Assembly: GCF_000761445.1 (NCBI RefSeq)
Contig: NZ_KN196470.1
Span: forward strand, 1,348,823-1,412,822
Source: Oleiagrimonas soli
GTDB taxonomy: Bacteria; Pseudomonadota; Gammaproteobacteria; Xanthomonadales; Rhodanobacteraceae
Reading direction: 5' to 3'
DNA length: 64,000 nucleotides
Within the stretch, counting starts at the first letter, position 1, and each line of letters begins with the position of its first letter. Shown piece by piece: positions 34,596-43,157 of this stretch. Under the pieces are notes generated by a model that was given only the letters and a program-made list of their open reading frames with translations, ran no database searches and had not been told where the DNA came from. A program made the position numbers and the translations under genes.

Positions 34596-35410
34596 GCCTG
34601 CGCTGCCTGATCGACGGCCGCGAAACGCAGCAGGTGCCTGCCGACGACCGCGGACTGCGTTACGGCGACGGCCTGTTCGAGACCGTGCGCGTGATCGACG
34701 GACGAGCGCCGCTGTGGGCGCGGCACATGCAGCGTCTCGCCCACGGCTGCGAGCGTCTCGGCATGCCGTCGCCCGATACCGAGGCGCTACGAGAGGACGT
34801 GGCCGCGCTGACGCAGGCTTATGGTCCCAGCGTGGTGCGCATCACCTTGACGCGCGGCGGCGGCGAGCGCGGTTATCTGCCGCCCGAGACGCCGCGCTGC
34901 ACGCGCATTGTCACGGCTGCGCCGGCTCCGTTGCGCCCCGCGCATTGGAGCGATGCCGGAATCCGGGTACGCTTCTGCGATACGCGTCTGGCCGTGCAGC
35001 CGGCGCTGGCCGGACTCAAGCATCTGAACCGGCTGGAGCAGGTGCTGGCGCGGGCCGAGTGGCGCGATCCGGACATCGTCGAGGGACTGATGCGCAGCAT
35101 GGACGGAGCGGTGGTCTGCGCGACCGCGGCCAATCTGTTCGCGCGCATCGACGGTGACTGGATCACGCCGTCCGTCGAGACCTGCGGCGTGGCCGGCGTG
35201 GCGCGTGCCGAGGTGCTGGCGCAGTGGCCGCGATGCCGGATCGGAACGATCGAGATGGGAGCGTTGATGCAAGCCGAAGAAGTGTTTCTGAGTTCCAGCG
35301 TGCGCGGCATTCTGCCGGTGGGCGACCTGGCCGGGCGCCGTCTGCCGGTGGGCGACGACACGCGCGCCATGCAGGCGCATGTCGACCGTCTGCTGGAGCT
35401 GCGCGCATGA
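34592..35410 (+). CDS. pabC: 4-amino-4-deoxychorismate lyase
   Basis: A 272-residue fold-IV PLP enzyme releasing pyruvate to give 4-aminobenzoate. The N-terminal DDRGLRYGDGLFETVRV block and the catalytic Lys in LAGLKHLNRLEQV (~residue 145) are present, as is MDGAVVCATAANLF. The ATG overlaps the pabB stop, and the stop overlaps the mltG start (ATGA at each end). This pabC-mltG-tmk-holB order is standard in gammaproteobacteria. Confidence 0.95.
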   Translation: MSLRCLIDGRETQQVPADDRGLRYGDGLFETVRVIDGRAPLWARHMQRLAHGCERLGMPSPDTEALREDVAALTQAYGPSVVRITLTRGGGERGYLPPETPRCTRIVTAAPAPLRPAHWSDAGIRVRFCDTRLAVQPALAGLKHLNRLEQVLARAEWRDPDIVEGLMRSMDGAVVCATAANLFARIDGDWITPSVETCGVAGVARAEVLAQWPRCRIGTIEMGALMQAEEVFLSSSVRGILPVGDLAGRRLPVGDDTRAMQAHVDRLLELRA

Positions 35411-36453
35411 GGCGGCGCATGCGTGGCGGCACCAAGCTCTGGATTCTGTTCATCGTGCTGGTGGTCGGCGCGGTGGCGGCGGCCGGCGTGGTGTGGAACG
35501 AGGTCAATCGTTTCGCCGATGCGTCGATGGCGATCCGCAAGGACGAACCCAGCATCGTGATTCCGCGCGGCGCGGGCTTCAATCGCATCGTCGATGAGCT
35601 GCAGGCGCGCAAGCTCAGCGCCGCGCCGCACTGGTTCTGGCGCATGCTGGCCGAGCGTATGCACGTGACCCGTGACCTGCATGCCGGCGAATACGCCCTG
35701 CGTCCGGGCATGACGCCGCGTCAGCTGCTGGAGGACATGGCCAACGCGCGGGTGGTGCAGCACCGCTTCACCATCGTCGACGGCTGGAATTTCCACGAGT
35801 TGCGTCAGGCGCTCGACCAGGCGCCGGTGCTCAAGCACGAGACCGCGTCGATGACCGATGCGCAGATCATGCAGCGCGTCGGCGCCGGCGACGAGAAGCC
35901 CGAAGGCCGCTTCCTGCCCGAGACCTACGCCTTCGTGCGCGGCGACAGCGATCTGGACATTCTCAAACGCGCCTACCGCGACATGAACACGCTGCTGAAG
36001 CAGGCCTGGGCCAGCCGCGCCGAAAACCTGCCGCTGAAGACGCCGTACCAGGCGCTGATCCTGGCCTCCATCGTGGAGAAGGAGACCGGCCGCGCCGACG
36101 AGCGGCCGCGCATCGCCGGCGTGTTCGTGCGTCGCCTGCGTCGCGGCATGCTGCTGCAGACCGATCCCACCGTCATCTACGGCATGGGTGACGCCTACCA
36201 CGGCAACATCCGCAAGCGCGATCTGGAAACCGACACGCCGTACAACACCTACGTGCACCCGGGCCTGCCGCCGACGCCGATCGCGCTGCCGGGCAAGCCG
36301 GCCATCGAGGCCGCGCTGCATCCGGCCGACGGCGAGGCGCTGTACTTCGTGGCCAAGGGCGACGGCTCGCACGCTTTCTCGGACACGCTGGCGCAGCACG
36401 ACCGTGCGGTGCGCTGCTACCAGCTCAAGCGTTGCCCGGGAGGCAAGCCGTGA
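35407..36453 (+). CDS. mltG: Endolytic murein transglycosylase MltG
   Basis: A 348-residue inner-membrane lytic transglycosylase that ends growing glycan strands. A single transmembrane helix spans residues ~10-30. A LysM-like region follows, then the YceG domain with EGRFLPETYAF and the catalytic Glu224 in LASIVEKETG; the TDPTVIYGMG and NTYVHPGLPPTPI blocks complete the signature. The ATG lies in the pabC overlap. The GTG of tmk overlaps its stop. Confidence 0.96.
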   Translation: MRRRMRGGTKLWILFIVLVVGAVAAAGVVWNEVNRFADASMAIRKDEPSIVIPRGAGFNRIVDELQARKLSAAPHWFWRMLAERMHVTRDLHAGEYALRPGMTPRQLLEDMANARVVQHRFTIVDGWNFHELRQALDQAPVLKHETASMTDAQIMQRVGAGDEKPEGRFLPETYAFVRGDSDLDILKRAYRDMNTLLKQAWASRAENLPLKTPYQALILASIVEKETGRADERPRIAGVFVRRLRRGMLLQTDPTVIYGMGDAYHGNIRKRDLETDTPYNTYVHPGLPPTPIALPGKPAIEAALHPADGEALYFVAKGDGSHAFSDTLAQHDRAVRCYQLKRCPGGKP

Positions 36454-37085
36454 GCGGTCGCCTGATCACGCTGGAAGGCGGCGAGGGCGCCGGCAAGAGC
36501 ACTCTGCTGCAGGGGCTGCGCGCGTATCTGGCCGAACGCGGCATCGAGCCGCTGTTCACGCGCGAGCCGGGCGGCACCGCGCTGGGCGAGGGCGTGCGCG
36601 CGCTGGTGCTCGATCCGGCGCTGCGCGGCATGTGCGCCGAATCCGAATTGCTGCTGATGTTTGCCGCGCGCGCGCAACTGGTGCGCGAATCCATCCGTCC
36701 GGCGCTGACGGCGGGGCAGTGGGTGGTCTGCGACCGCTTTACCGATGCCAGCTATGCCTACCAGGGCGGCGGGCGCGGTCAGCCGCGCGAACGCATCGCC
36801 GACCTGGAGCGTTGGGCCGCCGACGGCCTGCAGCCCGATCTGACGCTTTTGCTCGATATTCCTGTCGACACCGGTCGCGCGCGCGCCGCCGGCCGCGGCG
36901 AGGACAGCGACCGCATCGAACGCGAAGGCGACGGTTTCTTCGAGCGCATCCGCGCAGCCTACCTGCAGCGCGCGGCCGAGCAGCCGCAGCGCTTCCGCGT
37001 GATCGACGCCACGCAATCGCCGCAGCAGGTGCTCGCAGACGCCATGGCGGCGTTGGAGCCGCTGCTGGCTGGGAGCAAGGCATGA
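36450..37085 (+). CDS. tmk: Thymidylate kinase
   Basis: A 211-residue kinase making dTDP. The P-loop is GGEGAGKST (residues ~9-17), the DRF motif is CDRFTDASYAYQGGGRG, and the LID region is RAAGRGEDSDRIE. The start is taken as GTG at 36450 because it overlaps the mltG stop (GTGA) and has an AGGCAAG site; a TTG at 36432 is the less likely alternative. It overlaps holB by ATGA. Confidence 0.96.
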   Translation: MSGRLITLEGGEGAGKSTLLQGLRAYLAERGIEPLFTREPGGTALGEGVRALVLDPALRGMCAESELLLMFAARAQLVRESIRPALTAGQWVVCDRFTDASYAYQGGGRGQPRERIADLERWAADGLQPDLTLLLDIPVDTGRARAAGRGEDSDRIEREGDGFFERIRAAYLQRAAEQPQRFRVIDATQSPQQVLADAMAALEPLLAGSKA

Positions 37086-38020
37086 TCGACGCGCCGCCCT
37101 GGCATGCCGAGCCGTGGCAGCGCCTACTGCAGCGGCGACAGCGCAAGGCCCTGCCGCATGCGCTGCTGCTGAGTGGGCCGTCCGGCCTGGATAAGCGCGC
37201 CTTCAGCGAGCGTCTGCAGCGTGCGCTGCTGTGCACGCAGCCGGTCGACGGCGACGCCTGCGGCAGCTGCCGCGCCTGTCTGCTGCTGGACGCCGGCACG
37301 CATCCCGACCGCATCGCGGTGTCGCTGGAGGAGCGTCCCGACGGCACGCCACGCCGGGACATCGTGGTGCGCCAGATTCGCACGCTGTCCGAGCGTCTGA
37401 GCAAGGCCAGCCAGTTCGGCGGCTGGCAGGTCGCCTGCATCGATCCGGCGGACGCCATGAACGCCGCCGCCGCCAACGCCCTGCTGAAGACGCTGGAGGA
37501 ACCCAGCGCGTCCAGCGTGCTGATCCTGGTGGCCGACGAACCCTGGCGCTTGCCCGCCACGATCCGCAGCCGTTGCCAGCGCACGGAATTCCGTCTGCCC
37601 GAGACCGAGGCCGCGTTGGCCTGGTTGCAGCGGAAGGGCGTTCAGGATGCGGCTGCCGCGCTGGAAGCCGCCGGCGGCAACCCAGGCCTGGCGCAGCGCT
37701 GGGCCGAGCAAGATGCGCTGGCGCAGCGCAAGCAGGTGCGCGCCGATCTGCGCGCGCTGGCCGAAGGGCGCGGCGAAGCCGGCACGTTGGCGGCGCGCTG
37801 GATGGACGATGCACCGGAGCAGCGGCTGTGGTTCGCGGCGCAGGCGGCCGTGGACGAGTTGCGCCATCGCGCGACCGGCGCACGCACGCCGCTCGGTTCG
37901 CAGCTGAGCACGACGGAGCTGGCCGACTGGTACGCCCGCGCCAATCGCGCGCGCGACGCCCTACGCGGCCCGTTGCGCAAGGATCTGCTGCTGCTGGAAC
38001 TGCTCGGCGCCTGGCGCTGA
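37082..38020 (+). CDS. holB: DNA polymerase III delta' subunit
   Basis: A 312-residue clamp-loader subunit. The AAA+ fold has a degenerate P-loop (GPSGLDKRA), as expected for delta', which does not hydrolyse ATP. The four zinc cysteines are in CTQPVDGDACGSCRAC (~49-64). The AAANALLKTLEEPS block and sensor-like SRCQRTEF are in place. It starts inside the tmk stop and is the last gene of the overlapping run. Confidence 0.95.
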   Translation: MIDAPPWHAEPWQRLLQRRQRKALPHALLLSGPSGLDKRAFSERLQRALLCTQPVDGDACGSCRACLLLDAGTHPDRIAVSLEERPDGTPRRDIVVRQIRTLSERLSKASQFGGWQVACIDPADAMNAAAANALLKTLEEPSASSVLILVADEPWRLPATIRSRCQRTEFRLPETEAALAWLQRKGVQDAAAALEAAGGNPGLAQRWAEQDALAQRKQVRADLRALAEGRGEAGTLAARWMDDAPEQRLWFAAQAAVDELRHRATGARTPLGSQLSTTELADWYARANRARDALRGPLRKDLLLLELLGAWR

Positions 38021-38039
38021 TTCCGGTCGCCACGTCGCG

Positions 38040-38987
38040 ATGGTCACGTCTTGCCCGGACCTCGACGCCTGCCTGCGCCCGGACACGATCTGGCTGCTGA
38101 TCGCGCCGCATCCGGACGACGAGGTGCTGGCCGCCGGCGGTCTTCTGCCACTGGCCGCGCGATCCGGTGCCAGGCTTCACATCTGGCAGCTCAGCGACGG
38201 CGAGAACAATCCCTGGCCGCAACGCTGCCTGGAGCGGCGTCTGCGCATCGACGCCGCCGCACGCGCCCGCTGGGGCGCGCGCCGCTGCGGTGAATCGCGC
38301 GCGGGGCTGGCCAGACTCGGCTTGTCCGATGCGGTCGTCGAGCGCTGGGGCTGGCCCGACCTCGGCATCGGCGAGCGTGCGGCCGACCCGCAGGGTGCGG
38401 CACTGGCTTTGTTGACGGAGCGACTGCGCGCACTGCGTCCGGACGTGCTGCTGTTGCCCGGGCTGGCCGATCGTCATCCCGACCACGGCGCGGCTCACGT
38501 GCTGCTGCAATTGGCGCTGCATCGGGCCGGTCTGACGCCGCTGTGTCTGGACTACGTGCTTCACGGTCGCAGCGATCCGGCCGCGGCGATCCGCGTCGAG
38601 TTGGATGCGGCCACGCAGGCGCGCAAGCGCGAGGCGATTCTGGAACACGCCAGCCAGACCGCGCTCAGCCGAGGCCGCATGCTGGCATTCGCGTCGTCAG
38701 AGGAACATTTTCACCGTTGCGACCGACCCGTCGCACCGCCCCCGAGCGTGCGTCTGCCCTGGTCGTTGCCCCGCGTCGGACGTTCACGTCTGCGTCTGAC
38801 CGTGGTCTGGGACGGCGGCGCGCGCCGCTGGTCGTGGGCCGATGCGCCGCTGACGCAGGCCGCGCAGGGCTGGACGCTGCGGCTTCCGGACGCTGCATGC
38901 GGGCACGGACCGGTCTATGCGCGGCTGGACACCGCGCGTCGCGGGCTGTGGATCTTCGACCGCTGGGGCTGGGCACCGCTGGTGTGA
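38040..38987 (+). CDS. PIG-L / LmbE family deacetylase
   Basis: A 315-residue zinc-dependent N-acetyl-glucosaminyl deacetylase-like protein. The metal site APHPDDE is at residues ~22-28 and HPDHG at ~143-147. The last ~85 residues, after EEHFHRC, form an extra module (RLRLTVVWDGGARRW) that I do not recognise. Substrate unknown; relatives act on GlcNAc-phosphatidylinositol, mycothiol precursors or glycans. It sits between holB and pilZ, which are usually neighbours, so it looks like an insertion into that pair. Confidence 0.85.
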   Translation: MVTSCPDLDACLRPDTIWLLIAPHPDDEVLAAGGLLPLAARSGARLHIWQLSDGENNPWPQRCLERRLRIDAAARARWGARRCGESRAGLARLGLSDAVVERWGWPDLGIGERAADPQGAALALLTERLRALRPDVLLLPGLADRHPDHGAAHVLLQLALHRAGLTPLCLDYVLHGRSDPAAAIRVELDAATQARKREAILEHASQTALSRGRMLAFASSEEHFHRCDRPVAPPPSVRLPWSLPRVGRSRLRLTVVWDGGARRWSWADAPLTQAAQGWTLRLPDAACGHGPVYARLDTARRGLWIFDRWGWAPLV

Positions 38988-39067
38988 TCCGGCGCATGCG
39001 CCGCCGCCGGCGCAGTTGACCCCGGCGCGGCGATGACAGAAGCTTGTCGCGCAACCGGAGACAGTCC

Positions 39068-39424
39068 ATGAGTGTGGCAGGCGCAGCGCGGCAGGGCATC
39101 CTGTCGCTGAAGATCAAGGATCGCGGGGCGTTGTACAACGCCTACATGCCGTTCCTGAAGGGCGGCGGCCTGTTCGTGCCCACGGCGCAGCGCTACGATC
39201 TCGGCGACGAGGTGGTGCTGCTGCTCAGCCTGGCCGAGATCAACGAGCGCCTGTCGGTGGCCGGCAAGGTGGTCTGGATCACCCCGGTCGGCGCGCAGGG
39301 CAACCGCACGGCCGGCATCGGCATCCAGTTCAACGACAGCGCCGACGGCGAGACCGCGCGCACCAAGATCGAATCGATCCTCGGCGGCATGCTCAGCGCC
39401 GATCGCGCCACGCAGACCATGTAA
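39068..39424 (+). CDS. pilZ: PilZ, type IV pilus control protein
   Basis: A 118-residue PilZ-domain protein that supports pilus assembly through PilB and FimX in Xanthomonas. The domain core is FLKGGGLFVPTAQRYDLGDEV and GIGIQF. The N-terminal RxxxR and D/NxSxxG motifs that bind cyclic-di-GMP are absent, so it is the non-binding founding type. ATG at 39068 is chosen. It is the last gene before a perfect terminator and, together with the 13-20 kb operon, belongs to type IV pili. Confidence 0.93.
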   Translation: MSVAGAARQGILSLKIKDRGALYNAYMPFLKGGGLFVPTAQRYDLGDEVVLLLSLAEINERLSVAGKVVWITPVGAQGNRTAGIGIQFNDSADGETARTKIESILGGMLSADRATQTM

Positions 39425-39463
39425 GGTTTCGCACGGAAGCGACGTCCGCGCACGAAACGTCCG

Positions 39464-39504
39464 CACACGAAAAAGCCCGGCGCGAAGCCGGGCTTTTTCG
39501 TGTG
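39464..39504. terminator. Bidirectional terminator between pilZ and tRNA-Pro
   Basis: An 18-bp perfect stem, CACACGAAAAAGCCCGGC / GCCGGGCTTTTTCGTGTG (39464-39481, 39487-39504), with loop GCGAA and T runs on both strands. Confidence 0.95.
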
Positions 39505-39512
39505 CAATCGAT

Positions 39513-39589
39513 TGGTCGGGGAGACAGGATTTGAACCTGCGACTTCTACGTCCCGAACGTAGCGCTCTACCAGGCTGAGCTACACCCCG
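39513..39589 (-). tRNA. tRNA-Pro (anticodon CGG)
   Basis: A 77-nt cloverleaf on the minus strand: acceptor CGGGGTG/CTCCCCG with one T-T mismatch, D arm GCTC...GAGC with a CCTGG loop, anticodon stem CTACG/CGTAG and loop TTCGGGA (CGG, reading CCG), T arm GCAGG TTCAAAT CCTGT and an encoded CCA. Confidence 0.94.
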
Positions 39590-39745
39590 ACGGGAGCCGC
39601 GCATGATAACGACACCGAATCGAACTGGCAACACTCTCGTGCAGGCCCGGTACCGAATCCGGCCGCGGACTCTGCTACGCTAAGCGGCTTGCAGCGAGGC
39701 CCTACGGGCCCGATTCCACCGTCGTCATTCCGTGAAGAGGAACCC

Positions 39746-41131
39746 ATGGCGCAGACCCAGGCCCGAACCATGCCCGGCGTGCTCGAATTGCTGCCGCGCG
39801 AACAGATCGCCTTCCAGCGCATGCTGGACGTCATCGCCCGCAACTATCGGCTCTTCGGCTTCCTGCCCATCGAGACGCCGGTGATGGAATTCAGTCAGGT
39901 GCTGCTGACCAAGTCCGGCGGCGAGACCGAGCGCCAGGTCTACTTCGTGCAATCCACGGGCGCACTGGAAAAAGACGGTCAGCCGGAGCTGGCGTTGCGC
40001 TTCGATCTCACCGTGCCGCTGGCGCGCTACGTCGCCGAGCACGAACGCGAGCTGAGCTTCCCGTTCCGCCGCTACCAGATCCAGCGCGTGTACCGTGGCG
40101 AGCGCGCCCAGCGCGGCCGCTTCCGCGAGTTCTACCAGTGCGACATCGACGTGATCGGCAAGGATCACCTCTCGACCCGCTACGACGCCGAGATTCCGGC
40201 CGTCATCCACAGCGTGTTCCGCGAGCTGGCGATCGGTCCGTTCACCATCCAGCTCAATCACCGCAAGCTGATGCGCGGCTTCTTCGAGGGGCTGGGCATC
40301 GCCGACGGCGAACAGCAGATGCTGGTGCTACGCGAGGTCGACAAGCTGGACAAGCGCGGCGCCGACGCCGTGCGCGCGACCCTGACCGGCGAAGGCTTCG
40401 GTCTGGCCGAGGACGTGGTCGCGAAGATCCTGCAGTTCGTGCAGGTTCGTTCGACGTCGCTGGCCGATGCCGTCGACAAGCTGGACGCGCTGGGTGCGGG
40501 CAGCGACACCTTCGAGCAGGGCCGCGACGAGCTGAAGCAGGTGCTGACCATGGTGCGCGATCTCGGCGTGCCGGAGAACCGTTTCGCGCTGAACCTGTCG
40601 ATCGCGCGCGGTCTCGACTACTACACCGGCATGGTCTACGAGACCACGCTGGACGAGCATCCGGAGATCGGTTCGATCTGCTCCGGCGGCCGTTACGACA
40701 ACCTGGCCGGTCAGTACACCAAGTCGCACCTGCCCGGCGTGGGCATCTCCATCGGCGCCACGCGCCTGTTCTGGCAACTGCGCGAGGCCGGTCTGATCGC
40801 CACCGCCGACAGCACGGTGCAGGCGCTGGTCACGCAGATGGACGAGGCGCATCTGGCCGACTACCTGGCGCTGGCCAATGAGCTGCGCGCTGGCGGCATC
40901 GCCACCGAGACGGTGATGGAAGGCGGCAAGCTCGGCAAGCAGTTCAAGTACGCCGACCGCGCCGGCATCCGCTTCGTGCTGGTGCTGGGCGACGAGGAGC
41001 TGGCCAAGGGTACGGTCACGGTCAAGGACATGCGCCGCAACGACCAGTTCGAGGTCAAGCGCGAGGAGCTGATCAAGGCTCTGCGCGTGGAGCTGGAGCA
41101 GGCGGCGGTGATGCCGGTGGCGCGCGACTGA
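39746..41131 (+). CDS. hisS: Histidyl-tRNA synthetase
   Basis: A 461-residue class II synthetase. Motif 2 is [21 protein letters not shown] and the histidine-binding HisA motif is [13 protein letters not shown] (~residue 284). The sequence [10 protein letters not shown] after motif 2 is of the eukaryote/archaeal-like HisRS lineage, not the E. coli QFHQLG type. The ATG at 39746 has an AGAGGAA site; the frame upstream to 39689 crosses it and is rejected. It stands beside hutH, with 22 nt between them, instead of beside ispG/der as in enterics, and lies 5 kb from the his operon. Confidence 0.95.
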   Translation: MAQTQARTMPGVLELLPREQIAFQRMLDVIARNYRLFGFLPIETPVMEFSQVLLTKSGGETERQVYFVQSTGALEKDGQPELALRFDLTVPLARYVAEHERELSFPFRRYQIQRVYRGERAQRGRFREFYQCDIDVIGKDHLSTRYDAEIPAVIHSVFRELAIGPFTIQLNHRKLMRGFFEGLGIADGEQQMLVLREVDKLDKRGADAVRATLTGEGFGLAEDVVAKILQFVQVRSTSLADAVDKLDALGAGSDTFEQGRDELKQVLTMVRDLGVPENRFALNLSIARGLDYYTGMVYETTLDEHPEIGSICSGGRYDNLAGQYTKSHLPGVGISIGATRLFWQLREAGLIATADSTVQALVTQMDEAHLADYLALANELRAGGIATETVMEGGKLGKQFKYADRAGIRFVLVLGDEELAKGTVTVKDMRRNDQFEVKREELIKALRVELEQAAVMPVARD

Positions 41132-41153
41132 GCGTCGGCGACGGAGTGCGGAC

Positions 41154-43043
41154 ATGAGCGCGAACACGATTCATCTCGACGGCCTCAGCCTGACCCGCGC
41201 GCAGGTCGCGCAGGTCGCGGCGGGCGCGGGCGTCACCCTCGACGAGACCCAGTTGCAGCGCGTGCAGCGCACTGCCGACTTTCTCGCCGAGAAGGTCGAT
41301 TGCGGCGAGCCGATCTACGGCGTCACCACGGGTTTCGGCAGCAACGCCGACCGTCTGCTGGGCGCGCACCGCGCCCGCGACGAGCTGCCCGGCGGCCATC
41401 CCGATGCGCCGGAAGGCACGCTGATGGAGGAGCTGCAGCACAACCTCATCGTCACCCACGCGGTGTGCGTGGGCGCGCCGTTCGCGGTCGAGGTGGTGCG
41501 GGCGATGCTGGTGATCCGCATCAACACGCTGATGCGCGGGCATTCGGGCATTCGCGTGCAGACGCTGCAGGCGCTGGCGGCATTGCTCAACCGTGGCGTG
41601 ATTCCAGTGATCCCGCAGAAGGGTTCGGTCGGCGCGTCCGGCGATCTGGCGCCGCTGTCGCATCTGGCTATCGTGCTGCTGGGCGGCGGCGAGGCCTTCG
41701 TCGACGGCGAGCGCATGCCCGGCGCCGAGGCGCTGGCGAAGGCCGGGCTGGAACCGATCCGCCTGTCCTTCAAGGAAGGTCTGGCGTTGAACAACGGCAC
41801 CACGCAGATGCTGGCCACCGCGGTGCTGGCGCTGCAGAAGATGCAACAGCTGCTGGAAACCGCCGACGTCGCCGCCGCGATGTCGCTGGATGCTTTCGCC
41901 GGCCGCAGCGGCGCGCTGCGCGAGGAAGTACACGCGCTGCGTCCGCATCCCGGCCAGGTCGAGACCGCGCAGCGCCTGCGCGCGCTGCTGGCCGAGTCGA
42001 CCCTGGTCGACATCCCCTATCATCTGGTGCCGAAGTTCCGTCCGTGGACAGTCGAGGCGTGGAACACGCCGCAAGCGCAGGCGCATCGCTTCGACCTGTG
42101 CTGGGACTGGGTGCCGGCCAACCAGCGTCACGGCCGCGAGGCCTTCTACAGCCGCTTCCTGCCGTTCAAGGGCGGCAAGAAGCATCAGCCGCAGGACGCT
42201 TATTGCCTGCGCTGCATCCCGCAGGTGCACGGCGCGGTGCGTGACGCGGTGGCGCAGGCCTGCCGCGTGATCGATGTCGAATTGAACGCCGTCACCGACA
42301 ATCCGCTGGTGTTCCCGGACGCGGAGAACCCGCGCTACATCGAGGACCAGGTGATTTCCGCCGGTCACTTCCACGGCATGCCGCTGGCGCTGGCCATGAG
42401 CTACGTGAAGGCGGCGATTCCGGTGCTGGCGTCGATTTCCGAACGACGTCTCAACAAGCTGGTCGACCCGGCCAACAACGACGGCCTGCCGGCGTTCCTG
42501 ACCGGCAACGAGGACGCCACCGATTCCGGCTTCATGATCGTGCAATACACCGCCGCCGCCCTGGTCAACGACCTGGCCACGCGCGCGCATCCAGCGTCGG
42601 TGTATTCGGTGCCGACCAGCGCCAATGCCGAGGACCACGTGTCGATGGGCGCCAACGAGGCGCGCCACGTGCTGGAGATGACCGAGGACCTCGGTCACGC
42701 GCTGGCGCTGGAGCTGTACACCGCGGCGCAGGCACTGGAATACCGCCAGGACATGCTCAACGCCGCGCGCGAACTGGCCGGGCAGGGCGACTGGACCTTG
42801 CTGGCGGCCAAGATTGCCGGTGCGCCGCGCGAAGGGCATCCGCAGCATGCGCAGTTCGTCGAGGAAGTGCGCGGCCTGATGAAGGCACTGGCCGAAGCCG
42901 GCGAGTTCCATGCCGGCGTGGCGGTGCGGCGCGTGCTGCAACGGCTGCGCGGCAAGATCGATTTCCTGCGCAGCGACCGTCCGATGGATGGCGATGTGCA
43001 GCGCGTGTGCGACTTGGTCGCATCGGGTGAACTGCTGGACTGA
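41154..43043 (+). CDS. hutH: Histidine/aromatic amino-acid ammonia-lyase (long form)
   Basis: A 629-residue MIO-enzyme homologue deaminating an aromatic amino acid, most likely histidine to urocanate. The self-cyclising ASG triad is at residues 161-163 (GSVGASGDLAPLSH). IYGVTTGFG with the catalytic Tyr (~55), ELQHNLIVTHA, QDAYCLRCIPQVHGA and TDNPLVF are all in place. HutH is usually ~510 residues; here extra sequence lies at ~64-92 and especially ~283-346. Positioned 22 nt after hisS; no hutU, hutI or hutG is near. Substrate (His versus Phe/Tyr) cannot be settled from sequence. Confidence 0.85.
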   Translation: MSANTIHLDGLSLTRAQVAQVAAGAGVTLDETQLQRVQRTADFLAEKVDCGEPIYGVTTGFGSNADRLLGAHRARDELPGGHPDAPEGTLMEELQHNLIVTHAVCVGAPFAVEVVRAMLVIRINTLMRGHSGIRVQTLQALAALLNRGVIPVIPQKGSVGASGDLAPLSHLAIVLLGGGEAFVDGERMPGAEALAKAGLEPIRLSFKEGLALNNGTTQMLATAVLALQKMQQLLETADVAAAMSLDAFAGRSGALREEVHALRPHPGQVETAQRLRALLAESTLVDIPYHLVPKFRPWTVEAWNTPQAQAHRFDLCWDWVPANQRHGREAFYSRFLPFKGGKKHQPQDAYCLRCIPQVHGAVRDAVAQACRVIDVELNAVTDNPLVFPDAENPRYIEDQVISAGHFHGMPLALAMSYVKAAIPVLASISERRLNKLVDPANNDGLPAFLTGNEDATDSGFMIVQYTAAALVNDLATRAHPASVYSVPTSANAEDHVSMGANEARHVLEMTEDLGHALALELYTAAQALEYRQDMLNAARELAGQGDWTLLAAKIAGAPREGHPQHAQFVEEVRGLMKALAEAGEFHAGVAVRRVLQRLRGKIDFLRSDRPMDGDVQRVCDLVASGELLD

Positions 43044-43083
43044 TCGCGCCTGGTCAAACCTTGCGCAGGGTGCTGCGGCGTCC

Positions 43084-43152
43084 TGATCGCAAAGGGAAAA
43101 ATGCGGTTGTCCACAGGCTTTTCCCAGAGCTGCGCACAAGCGCTGTGGACAA
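43084..43152. repeat. Repeat unit 4, diverged copy of the DnaA-box-like element
   Basis: The 69-bp stretch between hutH and the convergent FUSC gene matches the layout of the three units upstream of hisR: TCGCAAAG at 43087-43094, TTGTCCACAGGC from 43107, and GCGCTGTGGA to 43152. It contains two perfect TTGTCCACA nonamers in inverted orientation (43107-43115 and the complement at 43144-43152). The spacing from TCGCAAAG to the first box is one base shorter than in the other three units. Confidence 0.75.
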
Positions 43153-43157
43153 GCGGC

